NCBI GenBank assembly: GCA_003569365.1
Contig: BGOS01000016.1
Coordinates: forward strand, 1-64,000
Direction of reading: 5' to 3'
Length of the DNA: 64,000 nucleotides
Origin: Anaerolineaceae bacterium
GTDB taxonomy: Bacteria > Chloroflexota > Anaerolineae > Anaerolineales > UBA11657
The notes under the pieces were generated by a model, which was given only the letters and a program-made list of their open reading frames with translations, did no database searches and had not been told where the DNA came from. Position numbers and translations under genes: made by a program. Shown in pieces: positions 1 to 9,468 of this stretch. Positions within the stretch are counted from its first letter, which is position 1, and each line of letters begins with the position of its first letter.

Positions 1-909
1 CCGTGCAGCGCCACAGCCGTTGGGATATGAGCTGTTGGCTTTCTGGATGACGACCCGGCAAAGGATGCCCTGACGCTGGATGATGACAAGCGCGTGCCGG
101 TGTTGGGCACGCTGGCGCAGCTGCTGGCAGTGGTGCGCGCACAAAATTGCGACGAGGTGTTGATTGCGCTGCCGCCGCAAGCTTATGGCAAGCTGGAGGG
201 GGTAGTGCACGCGCTGCGCACAGAACCCGTGCGCATAAAAATCATCCCGAACTATTTCTCGCTGGCGCTGGTGCAGGCGCAACCGGAAATGCTGGGGGGT
301 ATGCCGCTGATTGGATTGCGCGAGCCTGTGATTGGCAGCGCGGCGCGCGTGGCCAAGCGCTTGTTTGACATTGCGGTGGCCGGGCTGCTGCTGCTGGCAC
401 TGGCGCCGCTGCTGTTTGTGATTGGCTTGCTGGTAGCGCTGAGCTCGGCTGGTCCGATAGTGCTGCGCCAGTCACGCATGGGTGAAAACGGCCGGCGTTT
501 TAGCATGTTCAAGTTTCGCTCCATGTGGCAGGATGCAAACGGGGCAGCGGCCGGCCCGCACAAGCTGCGCGCAGATCCGCGCGTTACGCCTGTGGGGCGG
601 GTGCTGCGGCGCTTTAGCCTGGACGAGTTGCCGCAGCTGGTAAACGTGCTGCGCGGCGACATGACGCTGGTGGGCCCGCGCCCCGAATTGCCGGAGCTGG
701 TGGAGCGCTACGAGCCGTGGCAGCGCAAGCGCTTTGCGGTGCCGCAGGGCATGACCGGCTGGTGGCAGGTGAACGGGCGCAGCGACAAGCCCATGCACCT
801 GAACTCCGAGGATGACCTGTACTACGTGTACAACTATTCCTTCTGGCTGGACCTGCGCATTCTGGCGCGCACGCTGCTGGTGGTGATTACCGGCCGCGGC
901 GCTTTTTAA
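1..909 (+). CDS. Polyprenyl-phosphate sugar-1-phosphate transferase (WbaP/WcaJ family), 3' part, apparent frameshift near base 37
   Basis: Transfers a sugar-1-phosphate from a nucleotide sugar to undecaprenyl phosphate, the first membrane step of a surface glycan. The 5' end lies outside the window. The visible part begins in a nucleotide-binding-like region (GYELL then GFLDDDP), has one hydrophobic anchor (about bases 370-450), then the C-terminal catalytic domain with FKFRSM, LRRFSLDELPQL, LVGPRPELPE and GMTGWWQVNGRS, all hallmarks of the bacterial sugar transferase family. GYELL is read in frame 2 and GFLDDDP in frame 1. Restoring one G at about 36-38 (TTGGC to TTGGGC) joins them, and without it frame 1 stops at 28-30. 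A GTG at 94 could open the intact remainder but would cut the N-terminal domain, so I read this as a frameshifted long gene. The donor sugar cannot be told. Confidence 0.85.
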
Positions 910-910
910 G

Positions 911-3491
911 ATGCGCGGGATACTGCAGCGCTGCGCGCACTGGATTGCGCGCAATGAGCTGCTTTACATTGCGCTGCTCGGCCCGCTGCTGCTTTCTGGC
1001 CGGCCGCGCCTGGTGCTGCTGGCGCTGCCGGCTGCGCTACTTGCGCCACTGGCAGCGCGCAGTGATGGCGGGCGCTGGTTTCCGCGCACCGCTCTGGACT
1101 GGCCGCTTGCGCTGCTGCTGCTGATGCTGACCGCCTCACTGTTTGCGCCGCACAGCAATTATGTGAAGACTGTAATGGCCTCCAGACCCGAAAGCTACTG
1201 GCGCTTGGGTGAGCGCCTCGGCAATCTTGCGCAGGACATGCGCTACGATAGTTTGGATGGCATTTACATAAAGCGCGCAGCACACGGGCGGTACTACGGC
1301 TGGCAATCGGGTGAGCCGCGGCAGGTGGCTGGTGCGCTGGATGCGAGCTACAACGATGCGCTGCACTTTGCGGGCGGTGCCCGCGTTGCAATGAGTTGGG
1401 GGCCGGACAACTGCATTCGTTGTCCGGAGGGCAGGTATTGGATACCGGCGGATCAGGCGTTCACAATAAGCGTGTGGCTACAGGCGCAGCCGGGTGCGGC
1501 GGGCACGCCACTTTACATTGGCGCTGCGGACGATCCGCTGCGCGCGCTGGCGGGTGCGCCATCGCGCTCGGTTTTTGTGGCGCTGCGCAACCCGGCCAAC
1601 CTGCAGGTGTGCGTGTTTGGCGCGTGCGGCGCGCCCAGCGGCGTGAGTGCCGCGGACGGCAGCTGGCACCACGTGGCGCTCACGTGGGCACCCGCGCATC
1701 TGCGCAGCACACAGCCGCAGCGCCCGCTGCCTATGGCACAACTATTTGGCTGGGCGTCCCTGTACCTTGATGGGCAGCGGGTGGCGTACCAGCGCCTGCC
1801 AATGGTGCCGGTTGGCGGGCTGTACAACTTCTTCTTTGGCGGTCCAAACGGAAAGGCGAACGACCGGTGGACTAATTGGTATCTTACGCCAGAATCCTAT
1901 GTCCAGCAAAGCAACCCAAATCGCACGCTCTTGCTTGGGTACGAGCCTTACCAAAATGTGCCCACCACATTCACCGGCGCACTTGATGAGCTCGCCATCT
2001 ACGCGCGGGTGCTTACTCCGGCAGAGGTGGGCATGCACCTCAAGGCTGCGCATGCCCCGCTGGAGTTGTTTGCCAAGGTGCGCATTGCGCTTGACAAAAT
2101 CTGCGGGGTGGTGTGGGGGGTGCTTTTTTATTACGCCGGCGTGCGCTGGGGGCGGCAGCGCGCGCGCGGCCCGGCGCGCGTAGCAGCCGGCCTGCTGGCC
2201 GGCGGGCTGGCGCTGGCGCTGGCCGCACCTATGATTGTGGATCGCTCTCTCGACTGGCTTACCAAGTACCCTTTGCTCGGCATGATCCTGATGGCGCTGC
2301 CGGACCTTCACACGCGCGTACCTGGATCTCCGAATGGATTGCAGGCGAATGCGGTGGCGGGTGTGTTGGCTGCGCTGCTGCCGGTGTGTGTTGCGTTGCT
2401 GGCCCCGAGTTTGGGCGGCTGGCGTCCGCAGGTGCGCATCGGCTGGAAGCAACTGCTTGATGGTGTCATCGTTGCGATGGGGGCTGCGGTGGTTGCTTTT
2501 CTGGCGTGGCCGGGTGCGGGCGGCGGACTTGGGGCTGCCGTGGTGCTGACGCTGGTTGCAGGTGCCTCCACGGTTGTGCTGTTTGCGCCCGTGCGCAGTG
2601 TGCTGCGCACACCGCTGCTCACCGCCACAATAATTTGGGGCGCTATTCTGGCGGCCGTGGTGGCGGTGGCCTTGGCAGTGTCCATAACGGTTGCGTATGC
2701 AGTGCTGCTAACGCTGGCGGTGGGCGCGGGTGTCATGCTGCAGCTGCGCGCCGCAACCGGCGCTACGGATGCGGAACGCATGTGGGTGGCTTTCCTGCTG
2801 CTGGGCTGCACATTAGTGGTGGCGGGTTCAATTGTTGTGACGCAGTCACGCGGCGGATGGTTTGCCGTGGCGGTTGGGCTGGTGGCGCTGGCTTTTTTCA
2901 TTGGCCTGCCACGCGGCTGGCGCTGGCTGGGCCTGCCGGTGGCCGGTGCGTTGGCTGTGGCGGGCACACTTGTTTTTTATGGCGGCGTGGGCTGGCTGCC
3001 GCGGCTGGTTGGCAACATGACCGGCAAGGCCGGGTTCCGGCAGGAGCTGTGGACGGCGGGAATCAGCGCGCTGCAGGATTGGCGCTGGACTGGCATGGGC
3101 TTCAACTTCTTCCGCTCCGAGGCGCGCCTCAACTATCCATTCGCGATGAATAAATGGTAATCCAACCATTCCACTTGTGTGGGACGTTTCACATCCGCAC
3201 AACTGGCTGCTGAATGTGGGCGTGGACCTGGGTGTGCCGGGCATGATCGCGTTTGTTGCGCTGTGGCTGCTGCATGGCGCCGGCCTGGTGCGGGCGGGCC
3301 GGCAGCAAGCCGGCTGGGAGGGCCGTGTGGCTTGGGGGCTGCTGGCCGGCAGCGTCGCACTGCTGGTGTTTGGGTTGTCCGATTCTCTGCCGCTGGGCAG
3401 CAAGCTCGGCATAATTATTTGGCCAATGCTGGTATTGGGGCAGCTGCTGGGCGCCGGGCGTGAAGCAAAGCCCCGCAGCGCGCCAGCCTGA
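911..3491 (+). pseudogene. O-antigen polymerase/ligase-like membrane protein with internal LamG domain, frameshifted near 3152
   Basis: Wzy/WaaL-type polytopic protein that would polymerise or ligate lipid-linked glycan outside the membrane. Two N-terminal hydrophobic stretches (residues about 15-50 and 62-78) are followed by a roughly 280-residue soluble insert (about 95-375). The insert has LamG/concanavalin-A-like signatures: SYWRLGE, FTISVWLQA, GSWHHVALTW, LYLDGQ and FTGALDELAIYARVLTPAEV. About ten membrane segments then follow, with the Wzy_C-type motif QSRGGW and a terminal WTGMGFNFF. The frame stops at 3158-3160 (TAA), but the next frame continues at once with NGNPTIPLVWDVSHPHNWLL, the loop and last helices expected of this family, to 3491. 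Removing one A from AAA at 3152-3154 restores a single product of about 860 residues. Polymerase and ligase cannot be separated from sequence. Confidence 0.85.
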
Positions 3492-4515
3492 GCGGCCGGC
3501 TTTGTTGCGCTTCACCTTGCGCGGTCTGGCGGGCGTGCTGCTGGGCAGCGCTGCGCTGTGGCTGGTACTGCGCGATGTGCAGTGGGGCGCAGTGCGCGAC
3601 GCGCTTGCTGCCGTGGATGCGGGCTTGTGCGCGCTGGCGGTGCTCTCAATTTTTGCCACGCTCTCGCTGCTGGCTTTGCGCTGGCAATTGTTGTTTTACC
3701 CCGCGCACCGCGAACGCAGCTGGCGCGCTTTGCTGGCCGGCATCGTGGTTTCGCAGATGCTCAACATTCTTTCTCCGGTGCGCCTGTTTGTGGGCGAGGT
3801 GGTGCGGGTGTACGCCGCCGGGCACAGCGAAGGGCTGAGCAAGCTGCGTGTGCTGGGTACGCTGGCCGCGGAGAAGGCTGCTGATCTGGCGGCATTTTCC
3901 ATCAGCCTGCTGCTGCTTGCGGGCACGCTGCCACCGCCCGTGATGGGCTTGCTGCCGGCCTGGCTGCGGCGGGCGGGTTTGGGAGTTGTTGTGTTTGCGC
4001 TGGTAGTTACTGCCGCAGTAGCCGGCCCGCCCATCTGGCGCTGGCTGGAGAGCCGCGCATTCTTTCTGCCGCAGCGTTGGGCTTCGTGGGTGGGTGAATC
4101 CGTGCATGCTGCTTTGGCCGGGCTGGCGGCATTGCGCCATACTGGAATGGCGCTGGCAGTTGCCGGCGTTTCGCTGCTGGTGCTGGCGCTTTCGATGTCC
4201 ACCAACTATTTGCTGCTGAAGGCGTTTGGGTTTCCACTGGGCTGGAGCGCCGCGCTGCTAATTCTTGTGTGGCATCAGGTGGGTGACGCACTGCCGGCAC
4301 TGCCCGCAAAGCTGGGCATGCATCAGCTGCTTACGGTAAGTGCGCTCAGCTTGCTTGGCATTAACTGGGACGCAGCCACTGGCTATGCGATTGTGCTTTA
4401 TGTTGTGGCGCTGGGCCCCAAGCTGCTGGCGGGCGGTGTGATATTAGCGACGGGCAACTGGGTGCCGCTGTTGCGCGCAGAATATGCCAGTGCGCGCGCG
4501 GCACTACGCGCCTGA
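3460..4515 (+). CDS. Lysylphosphatidylglycerol synthase TM-region/UPF0104-like integral membrane protein
   Basis: Protein of 351 residues with about eight hydrophobic segments and the overall look of the LPG_synthase_TM (UPF0104, flippase-like) family, which is common in glycan loci. Features include an early LRFTLRGLAGVLLGSAALW helix, an SILSPVRLFVGEVVRVY-like conserved loop (here NILSPVRLFVGEVVRVY) and a following EKAADLAAFS segment. Members are often annotated as lipid or glycolipid flippases; its substrate here is unknown. The GTG at 3460 lies 32 bases inside the end of the preceding polymerase gene, so it is probably translationally coupled to it. Its stop TGA shares a base with the ATG of the next gene. 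No catalytic MprF C-terminal domain is present, so aminoacyl transfer to lipid is unlikely. Confidence 0.75.
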   Translation: MKQSPAARQPERPALLRFTLRGLAGVLLGSAALWLVLRDVQWGAVRDALAAVDAGLCALAVLSIFATLSLLALRWQLLFYPAHRERSWRALLAGIVVSQMLNILSPVRLFVGEVVRVYAAGHSEGLSKLRVLGTLAAEKAADLAAFSISLLLLAGTLPPPVMGLLPAWLRRAGLGVVVFALVVTAAVAGPPIWRWLESRAFFLPQRWASWVGESVHAALAGLAALRHTGMALAVAGVSLLVLALSMSTNYLLLKAFGFPLGWSAALLILVWHQVGDALPALPAKLGMHQLLTVSALSLLGINWDAATGYAIVLYVVALGPKLLAGGVILATGNWVPLLRAEYASARAALRA

Positions 4516-5672
4516 TGGCGTTTGTTTTTTGGTGTGCTGCTGGCGCTATGGCGTACACCTATGCGCTGTACCCCGCCCTATTGTTTGTGTTAGTGTGGCT
4601 GCGGCCCCGCGCGCTGGATGAGAATTCCGCAGCTGCAGTGCTGCCGACTGTGTCGCTGTTGGTGGCTGCGTACAACGAGGCGCCCGTTATCCTGCGCAAG
4701 CTGCGCAACTGCGAACTGTTGGACTATCCTGCCTCCCAGCTTGAAATAATTTTTGGCTCCGACGGGTCTGATGATGGCACAGCTGATATTCTGCAAAGTG
4801 CTGGCTTGCCGGCGCATATGCGCCTGATTAGTTTTAGCGAACGCCGCGGAAAGCCGGCGGTGCTGAACGACCTTGTGTTGGCAGCGCGCGGCGAGCTGCT
4901 TGTGTTCTCAGATGCGAACAGCATGTTTGATGCAAATGCGCTGCGCGAGCTGGTGCGGCCATTTGCAGCTGCCGCCGTTGGCGGTGTGTGCGGCGAGCTG
5001 CGGCTGGAGCGGCCGGCCACCGAGCACGGGGCGGGCGCAGCCAACGAGTCACTTTACTGGCGCTACGAAACATTCATCAAACGCCTCGAGGGCCGGCTCG
5101 GAATTTTGGCTGCAGCCAACGGCGCCATTTACGCCATCCGGCGCAGCCTTTACCGCCCATTGCCAGTGCAGCGCCTGACATCAGACGACTTGGTAATCGG
5201 CGCGCGTGTGCTGCAGCAGGGCAGCCAGATGGTTTTTGCGCCGCACGCGATTGCACGTGAGGAAGCCACCAGCACCATCCGCGAGGAGCTGCGCCGCCGC
5301 GTGCGCGTGGGCGAGGCCGGTTTTAATGCGCTGGCGGAACTGTGGCCGTTGTTGCTGCCACAGCGCGGCAGCGTGGCATGGATGCTGTGGTCGCACAAGA
5401 TTTTGCGCTGGGCGGTGCCGGGGCTGCTTGTGTTGCTGCTGGCGGCAAGTGTTGCACTAGGGCGGCAAGCGTTTTATCAGGTGGTGTTGGGCATGCAGTT
5501 GGCTGCATACCTGGCCGCCGCTGCCGGCTACGCCCTGGAACCGCATACGCGCCTGCCCGGCTGGCTTACATTCCCCTATTTCTTTGCTGGCTCGAATCTG
5601 GCAACACTGCTGGGGTTATGGCGCAGCCTGCGCCGCAGTGGCAACCGGGCATGGGCGCGCACCGGCCGCTGA
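4515..5672 (+). CDS. Membrane-bound GT2 glycosyltransferase
   Basis: Family 2 transferase of 385 residues. One N-terminal hydrophobic segment (about 3-28) precedes the GT-A domain, which has VSLLVAAYNE, GSDGSDDGT (nucleotide binding), FSDANSMF (the DxD-like site, here D-A-N) and TSDDLVIGA (the acceptor-side acidic pair). A basic RRRVRVG motif sits where processive GT2 enzymes have QxxRW, followed by three C-terminal hydrophobic segments. The layout resembles ICA/PgaC-like enzymes, but the altered QxxRW argues against confident processivity. The ATG overlaps the stop of the previous gene by one base. About 140 bases of regulatory-looking sequence follow, so this is the last gene of its run. 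Substrate unknown. Confidence 0.85.
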   Translation: MAFVFWCAAGAMAYTYALYPALLFVLVWLRPRALDENSAAAVLPTVSLLVAAYNEAPVILRKLRNCELLDYPASQLEIIFGSDGSDDGTADILQSAGLPAHMRLISFSERRGKPAVLNDLVLAARGELLVFSDANSMFDANALRELVRPFAAAAVGGVCGELRLERPATEHGAGAANESLYWRYETFIKRLEGRLGILAAANGAIYAIRRSLYRPLPVQRLTSDDLVIGARVLQQGSQMVFAPHAIAREEATSTIREELRRRVRVGEAGFNALAELWPLLLPQRGSVAWMLWSHKILRWAVPGLLVLLLAASVALGRQAFYQVVLGMQLAAYLAAAAGYALEPHTRLPGWLTFPYFFAGSNLATLLGLWRSLRRSGNRAWARTGR

Positions 5673-5704
5673 GGCACTAGACCGCAAACCCCGTTCTTAT
5701 GCGA

Positions 5705-5713
5705 TGCTATACT
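5705..5713 (+). promoter_or_regulatory. Extended -10 promoter in front of the second sugar-transferase gene
   Basis: TGC-TATACT matches an extended -10 element; no convincing -35 is seen. Transcription would start near 5720, some 90 bases before the ATG at 5811, and would immediately traverse the hairpin at 5751-5771. Confidence 0.45.
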
Positions 5714-5750
5714 GCATTGCTTAAGGGCGGGTGCAAGGCTGGGCGCCGCG

Positions 5751-5771
5751 GGCCACGCAAGTGGCCTTTTT
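5751..5771 (+). terminator. Rho-independent terminator-like hairpin in the leader of the sugar-transferase gene
   Basis: GGCCAC, loop GCAA, GTGGCC, then TTTTT. It may end the preceding transcription unit, but it also lies downstream of the putative promoter at 5705-5713, so it could act as an attenuator of the gene at 5811. Confidence 0.65.
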
Positions 5772-5810
5772 GTTTGGCCGCAGCTTTGCGATGAACAGAA
5801 CATACCACTA

Positions 5811-7226
5811 ATGGCCGTCTCTCAATCCCGATTGCCGCGCTGGGGCCTGCAGATATCTGAGCGCCGCGTGATTTTGCTTGCCGGCGACTTGTTGGCAGCG
5901 GCACTCGCAACTGCGCTTGCGCTGTGGTTGTGGTCCATTAGCGCTGCTGACCGCGGCTACCAGTATTACCTGCAGCAAAACATTACGTGGTTTGCAGTGC
6001 TCATCCCGCTTTGGCTGCTGCTGGTATATAACAGCGGCTTGTATGAGCTGCGGCGCGCAGCCGCCACGGCGCGCATGCTGCCGGCACTGCTGGGTTCTGC
6101 CGGCATGGCGTTGGTGTTGTACCTCGGTGTGTTCTTCTTTGCGCCACGCGGCTTGCTGCCGCGCTTGGTTTTCGTCTACTTCATTGGCGGCGCTTTTACG
6201 ATGGATCTTTTATGGCGGCTTGCGTACATTAACGTGCTGGTGCGCGGCTTGTTTCGCCGGCGCGCGCTGGTGGTGGGTGCGGGCCCGCTTGCACGCATGA
6301 TTGTGGATGCGTTGGATGAGTTTTCTGAGCAGCAATATGACATCGCGGGATTTGTGGATGCCGGCCCGTCGGCTCCGTCTGCTGGCGGGCTGCCAGTTGT
6401 CGGGTCGGCTGCCGGGCTGTGGGCCGCGGTGCAGCAAAATGACGCTGCCGAATTAATTCTTGCCGTGCCGGGCGAGCTGCCACCGGTGCTCTTCCGTGAG
6501 CTGCTGCGCTGCCAGGAAAACGGCATCGACATTGTGCGCGCGCAGGTGCTGTATGAGCAGATTAGTGCGCAGGTGCCAGTACGCCATCTGCCGCCGGACT
6601 GGGTGATGACCTCATTTGTGGATGCAGCGCGCCTGAACAATCTGGCCCGGACGGTGCGGCGCGTGGCAGATGTACTCGGCGCACTGCTGGGTTTGACCCT
6701 GCTGGCAGTTTTGCTTCCAGTGCTTGCGCCCGGCATTTATTTGGAGTCCGGATCGCCGATTATTTTTCGGCAGGTGCGCATTGGGCAGGGGGGGCGCTTG
6801 TTCACAATCTTCAAGTTCCGCACGATGCGTGTTGGCGCGGAGAGTGATGGTGCGCCGCGCTGGGCGGAGCTGCGCGATCCGCGCGTTACGCGCGTAGGCC
6901 GCTTTCTGCGGCGCACGCGCCTGGATGAGTTTCCGCAATTTTGGAATGTGTTGCGCGGCGAGATGGCGCTTGTGGGCCCGCGGCCTGAGCGTCCCGAATT
7001 TGTGGCTGAGCTTGAGCAGCAAATCCCCTTGTATCGCTTGCGCCTGCGCGTGAAACCCGGGCTCACCGGCTGGGCACAGATCAATTTTGGCTATGGCGCT
7101 TCCGTCGCGGACTCCGAGAAGAAGCTGCAGTATGACTTGTACTACATCAAGCAGCGCGGGCCATTGCTTGACCTTGTAATTCTGTTCCGCACATTTGGGG
7201 TGATGCTTGGCTTCCGCGGCCGCTAG
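5811..7226 (+). CDS. Undecaprenyl-phosphate glycosylphosphotransferase (WcaJ/CpsE type)
   Basis: Full-length initiating sugar-1-phosphate transferase of 471 residues, the usual size of the family. Four N-terminal hydrophobic helices (about 20-140) precede a Rossmann-like CoA-binding region (ALVVGAGPLARMIVDAL, about 150; IAGFVDAGPSA, about 178), a fifth hydrophobic segment (about 285-310) and the catalytic domain with FRQVRIGQGG, FKFRTMRVGA, LRRTRLDEFPQFWNVLRGEM, LVGPRPERPEF and KPGLTGWAQINF. It duplicates the function of the gene at the left edge, so two polymers or two alternative first sugars may be made. ATG at 5811 follows a leader with its own promoter and hairpin, making this the likely first gene of a new operon. 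The 3' end overlaps the next gene by 20 bases. Confidence 0.92.
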   Translation: MAVSQSRLPRWGLQISERRVILLAGDLLAAALATALALWLWSISAADRGYQYYLQQNITWFAVLIPLWLLLVYNSGLYELRRAAATARMLPALLGSAGMALVLYLGVFFFAPRGLLPRLVFVYFIGGAFTMDLLWRLAYINVLVRGLFRRRALVVGAGPLARMIVDALDEFSEQQYDIAGFVDAGPSAPSAGGLPVVGSAAGLWAAVQQNDAAELILAVPGELPPVLFRELLRCQENGIDIVRAQVLYEQISAQVPVRHLPPDWVMTSFVDAARLNNLARTVRRVADVLGALLGLTLLAVLLPVLAPGIYLESGSPIIFRQVRIGQGGRLFTIFKFRTMRVGAESDGAPRWAELRDPRVTRVGRFLRRTRLDEFPQFWNVLRGEMALVGPRPERPEFVAELEQQIPLYRLRLRVKPGLTGWAQINFGYGASVADSEKKLQYDLYYIKQRGPLLDLVILFRTFGVMLGFRGR

Positions 7227-9468
7227 CCGCGTGCGCACGCGCTGGTTTTTGGTGGCGTTGGCCGTGGCGCTGGGGGCGCTGGGCACGCTGCAAGCGCTCA
7301 CTGTTCCAATTGGCGACCGCACAGGGGCATTTGTGGACGAGACGCGCCATTTTGCGCGCACGGTGGGGGCAGCGCGCTACATGACGCGCGCTCTCGGCTG
7401 GGCGCCGCTTCAGATTTTTGATTATCAATTGCAGGCGCTGATCACGCGGCCGGATCTTAGTGTGGATGCCGAAGCCCGCGCCTACGAGCGATATTCGCGC
7501 AGTGCGTGGTGGCTGAGCGATCTCTACTTTGTTTACGGTGTGCCGCAAATGTTGCTGCCGGCCGGCACTACGCTGGTTACGCGCTTTTTGGTTTCGCGCT
7601 TGTTTCTGCTGCTGTTTGGCATCGCGCTCATACCTGTAATTTATGCGACCAACCGGTGGTTGTTTGGCCCCCGGCTGCTGGCGTTGGCAGCCACGGCTAC
7701 CACCGTGCTCATGCCGTCCTTCGTAATTTTTATGGTGACTCTGAGCACTGACGCCGGTGCCATTGTGGTGATGAGCGTGCTGCTGGCCTGCGCAGCGTGG
7801 GGCTGGGCGCAAGGCTGGAACCGCCTGCGCGTTTATTTGTTGGTGCTGGCGGTCTTCATGGCGCTTGTGGCCAAGCAGACGGTGTGGGCGGCGCTGCTGG
7901 CCGGCGGATTTTTCTTTGGCGTACCGCCAATTGTCCGCGGATTGTGGCGCAACCTGCCGCGCTTGCCTTGGGAATTGCAAGTCGGGTTTGCTGCGCTGCT
8001 GGTTGCGGCGGCGGGGCTGGGCGTCCAGGCGCTGCCAGTGGTTTGCTGCCGCGCTGCATACTGGTACTACCCGTCCGCAATTCCGCATGATGACATTACG
8101 CTGCCGCTGCGCGAGCAGGCAAACGGCGGGCCGGTGCTGAGTGCTATTCGCGTGGATCCGCTGCTTGGTGATCGCGCACCTTTCCAATACGTGGCGCCCG
8201 CGGGCGTACGTGAGTTGCGCGGGGAATGGGCGACCGTCGGGGCGTGGGTGCGTGCACCGGCCGGGCAGTCGGTTCATCTTCCGCGGCTCAGCAGTGAAGA
8301 TGCACAACCAACCGCTTTCATTGCAAGTGGCGAATGGCAGTTTGGATCCTATGCAGTGCAGATCGACCAAGCCGCGCAAGATTTGCGGGTAACCCTGCCG
8401 GGCAGTACCGCGGTATCAAACAGCCTTGCATTTATGAAAAATACGCGCGTGCGGCATGTGCGCGTTGTGCAGCAGCCTGAGCCTGTCGCAAAAATTGAAG
8501 CGCTACAGGTGTTTCCGGTGTACGGCGATGCTGCGCGCAGTGTGGGAATGCCGGCGGAACTTGTGGCAAGTGGTGCCACTGCCGACGGCAACAGCTGGCT
8601 GGAGTGGGACTTTGGTGCGGTGCAACCCATCCGCGGGCTGGTGTTCATGCCAATTCTGGCGCGCGACAATTTACCAAAATGGTCTGTGCTTGTGTCGAAT
8701 ACGCCGTTGCGTGCAAGTGGTGTGATCCCCGCGCTTGGAACAGTGAGTTATTCCGGCGTGGTCGTTGCGCGGGGTCAGTTTCCGGCGGGCACGATGCCGC
8801 TGTTTGAAGATGGGCGCCACCAGAATGGCACTTGGGGCGGGCTCGCGTTTATCAATCTGGTGGACAATCCGAACGGGGGCGTGGGTTGGCCCATGTTCAC
8901 CGGATTTTCAGACCGCGGTCTTAATCGCCGCCTGTACAGCTTGTTAGATCTAGGGCGGACACTGCCCGCGTACTTCACTGGCTTGCGCGCAATCTTTGCG
9001 ACGCTGTGGGGTGCGTTTGCGGGAGACTACCCGGGCCTGCCGCCATTTGTGATTGGCTGCATGGCGCTGCTGGTATGGCTTGCGCTGACCGGTATTGGGC
9101 GCGGATTGCTGCGGGGCACATGGTTTTTCAAGGTGGCGCGTGGCCGGCAGCAGGGCGCGATTGCATTGCTGGCGTTCTTTGTGATCTCCAGCCTTGCGGC
9201 CGTGGTGTTGCGGATCGATATTTTTCCAAATCTTGCGCAGCCATTCTTCTATGCAACGGCGCGCTTTTTGCTGCCGGCGCTGCCGGCTGTAACCGGGCTG
9301 CTGGCATTGGGGTTGTTCAATCTGTGCCCGCAGTTATGGCATCGCCGGCTGGTGGGCGGCCTGTTGTTGGGATTGTTTGCTGCCAACTTAATCATGTTGT
9401 TCGGAGCGCAACTACCGTGGTATGCGTGCCCGCTTGAAAATCGGTGGTGGTGCATTTGGTGGTCGTAG
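7207..9468 (+). CDS. Large GT39/ArnT-like membrane protein with extracytoplasmic discoidin-like insert
   Basis: Protein of about 753 residues. The N-terminal half has a signal-anchor helix, then an acidic loop (VDETRHFARTVGAARYM) and roughly seven hydrophobic segments, as in lipid-linked-sugar-dependent transferases (GT39/ArnT/DUF2142 type). A soluble region of about 300 residues (about 285-580) follows. Its centre (about 440-560) has SWLEWDFGAVQPIRGLVF and WSVLVSNTPL, resembling an F5/8 type C (discoidin, galactose-binding) fold. Three or four helices close the protein. The start is uncertain: TTG at 7207 overlaps the previous gene and GTG at 7231 is an alternative. Function is inferred: a glycosyltransferase acting outside the membrane. 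The exact family is not recognised. Confidence 0.65.
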   Translation: MASAAASRVRTRWFLVALAVALGALGTLQALTVPIGDRTGAFVDETRHFARTVGAARYMTRALGWAPLQIFDYQLQALITRPDLSVDAEARAYERYSRSAWWLSDLYFVYGVPQMLLPAGTTLVTRFLVSRLFLLLFGIALIPVIYATNRWLFGPRLLALAATATTVLMPSFVIFMVTLSTDAGAIVVMSVLLACAAWGWAQGWNRLRVYLLVLAVFMALVAKQTVWAALLAGGFFFGVPPIVRGLWRNLPRLPWELQVGFAALLVAAAGLGVQALPVVCCRAAYWYYPSAIPHDDITLPLREQANGGPVLSAIRVDPLLGDRAPFQYVAPAGVRELRGEWATVGAWVRAPAGQSVHLPRLSSEDAQPTAFIASGEWQFGSYAVQIDQAAQDLRVTLPGSTAVSNSLAFMKNTRVRHVRVVQQPEPVAKIEALQVFPVYGDAARSVGMPAELVASGATADGNSWLEWDFGAVQPIRGLVFMPILARDNLPKWSVLVSNTPLRASGVIPALGTVSYSGVVVARGQFPAGTMPLFEDGRHQNGTWGGLAFINLVDNPNGGVGWPMFTGFSDRGLNRRLYSLLDLGRTLPAYFTGLRAIFATLWGAFAGDYPGLPPFVIGCMALLVWLALTGIGRGLLRGTWFFKVARGRQQGAIALLAFFVISSLAAVVLRIDIFPNLAQPFFYATARFLLPALPAVTGLLALGLFNLCPQLWHRRLVGGLLLGLFAANLIMLFGAQLPWYACPLENRWWCIWWS

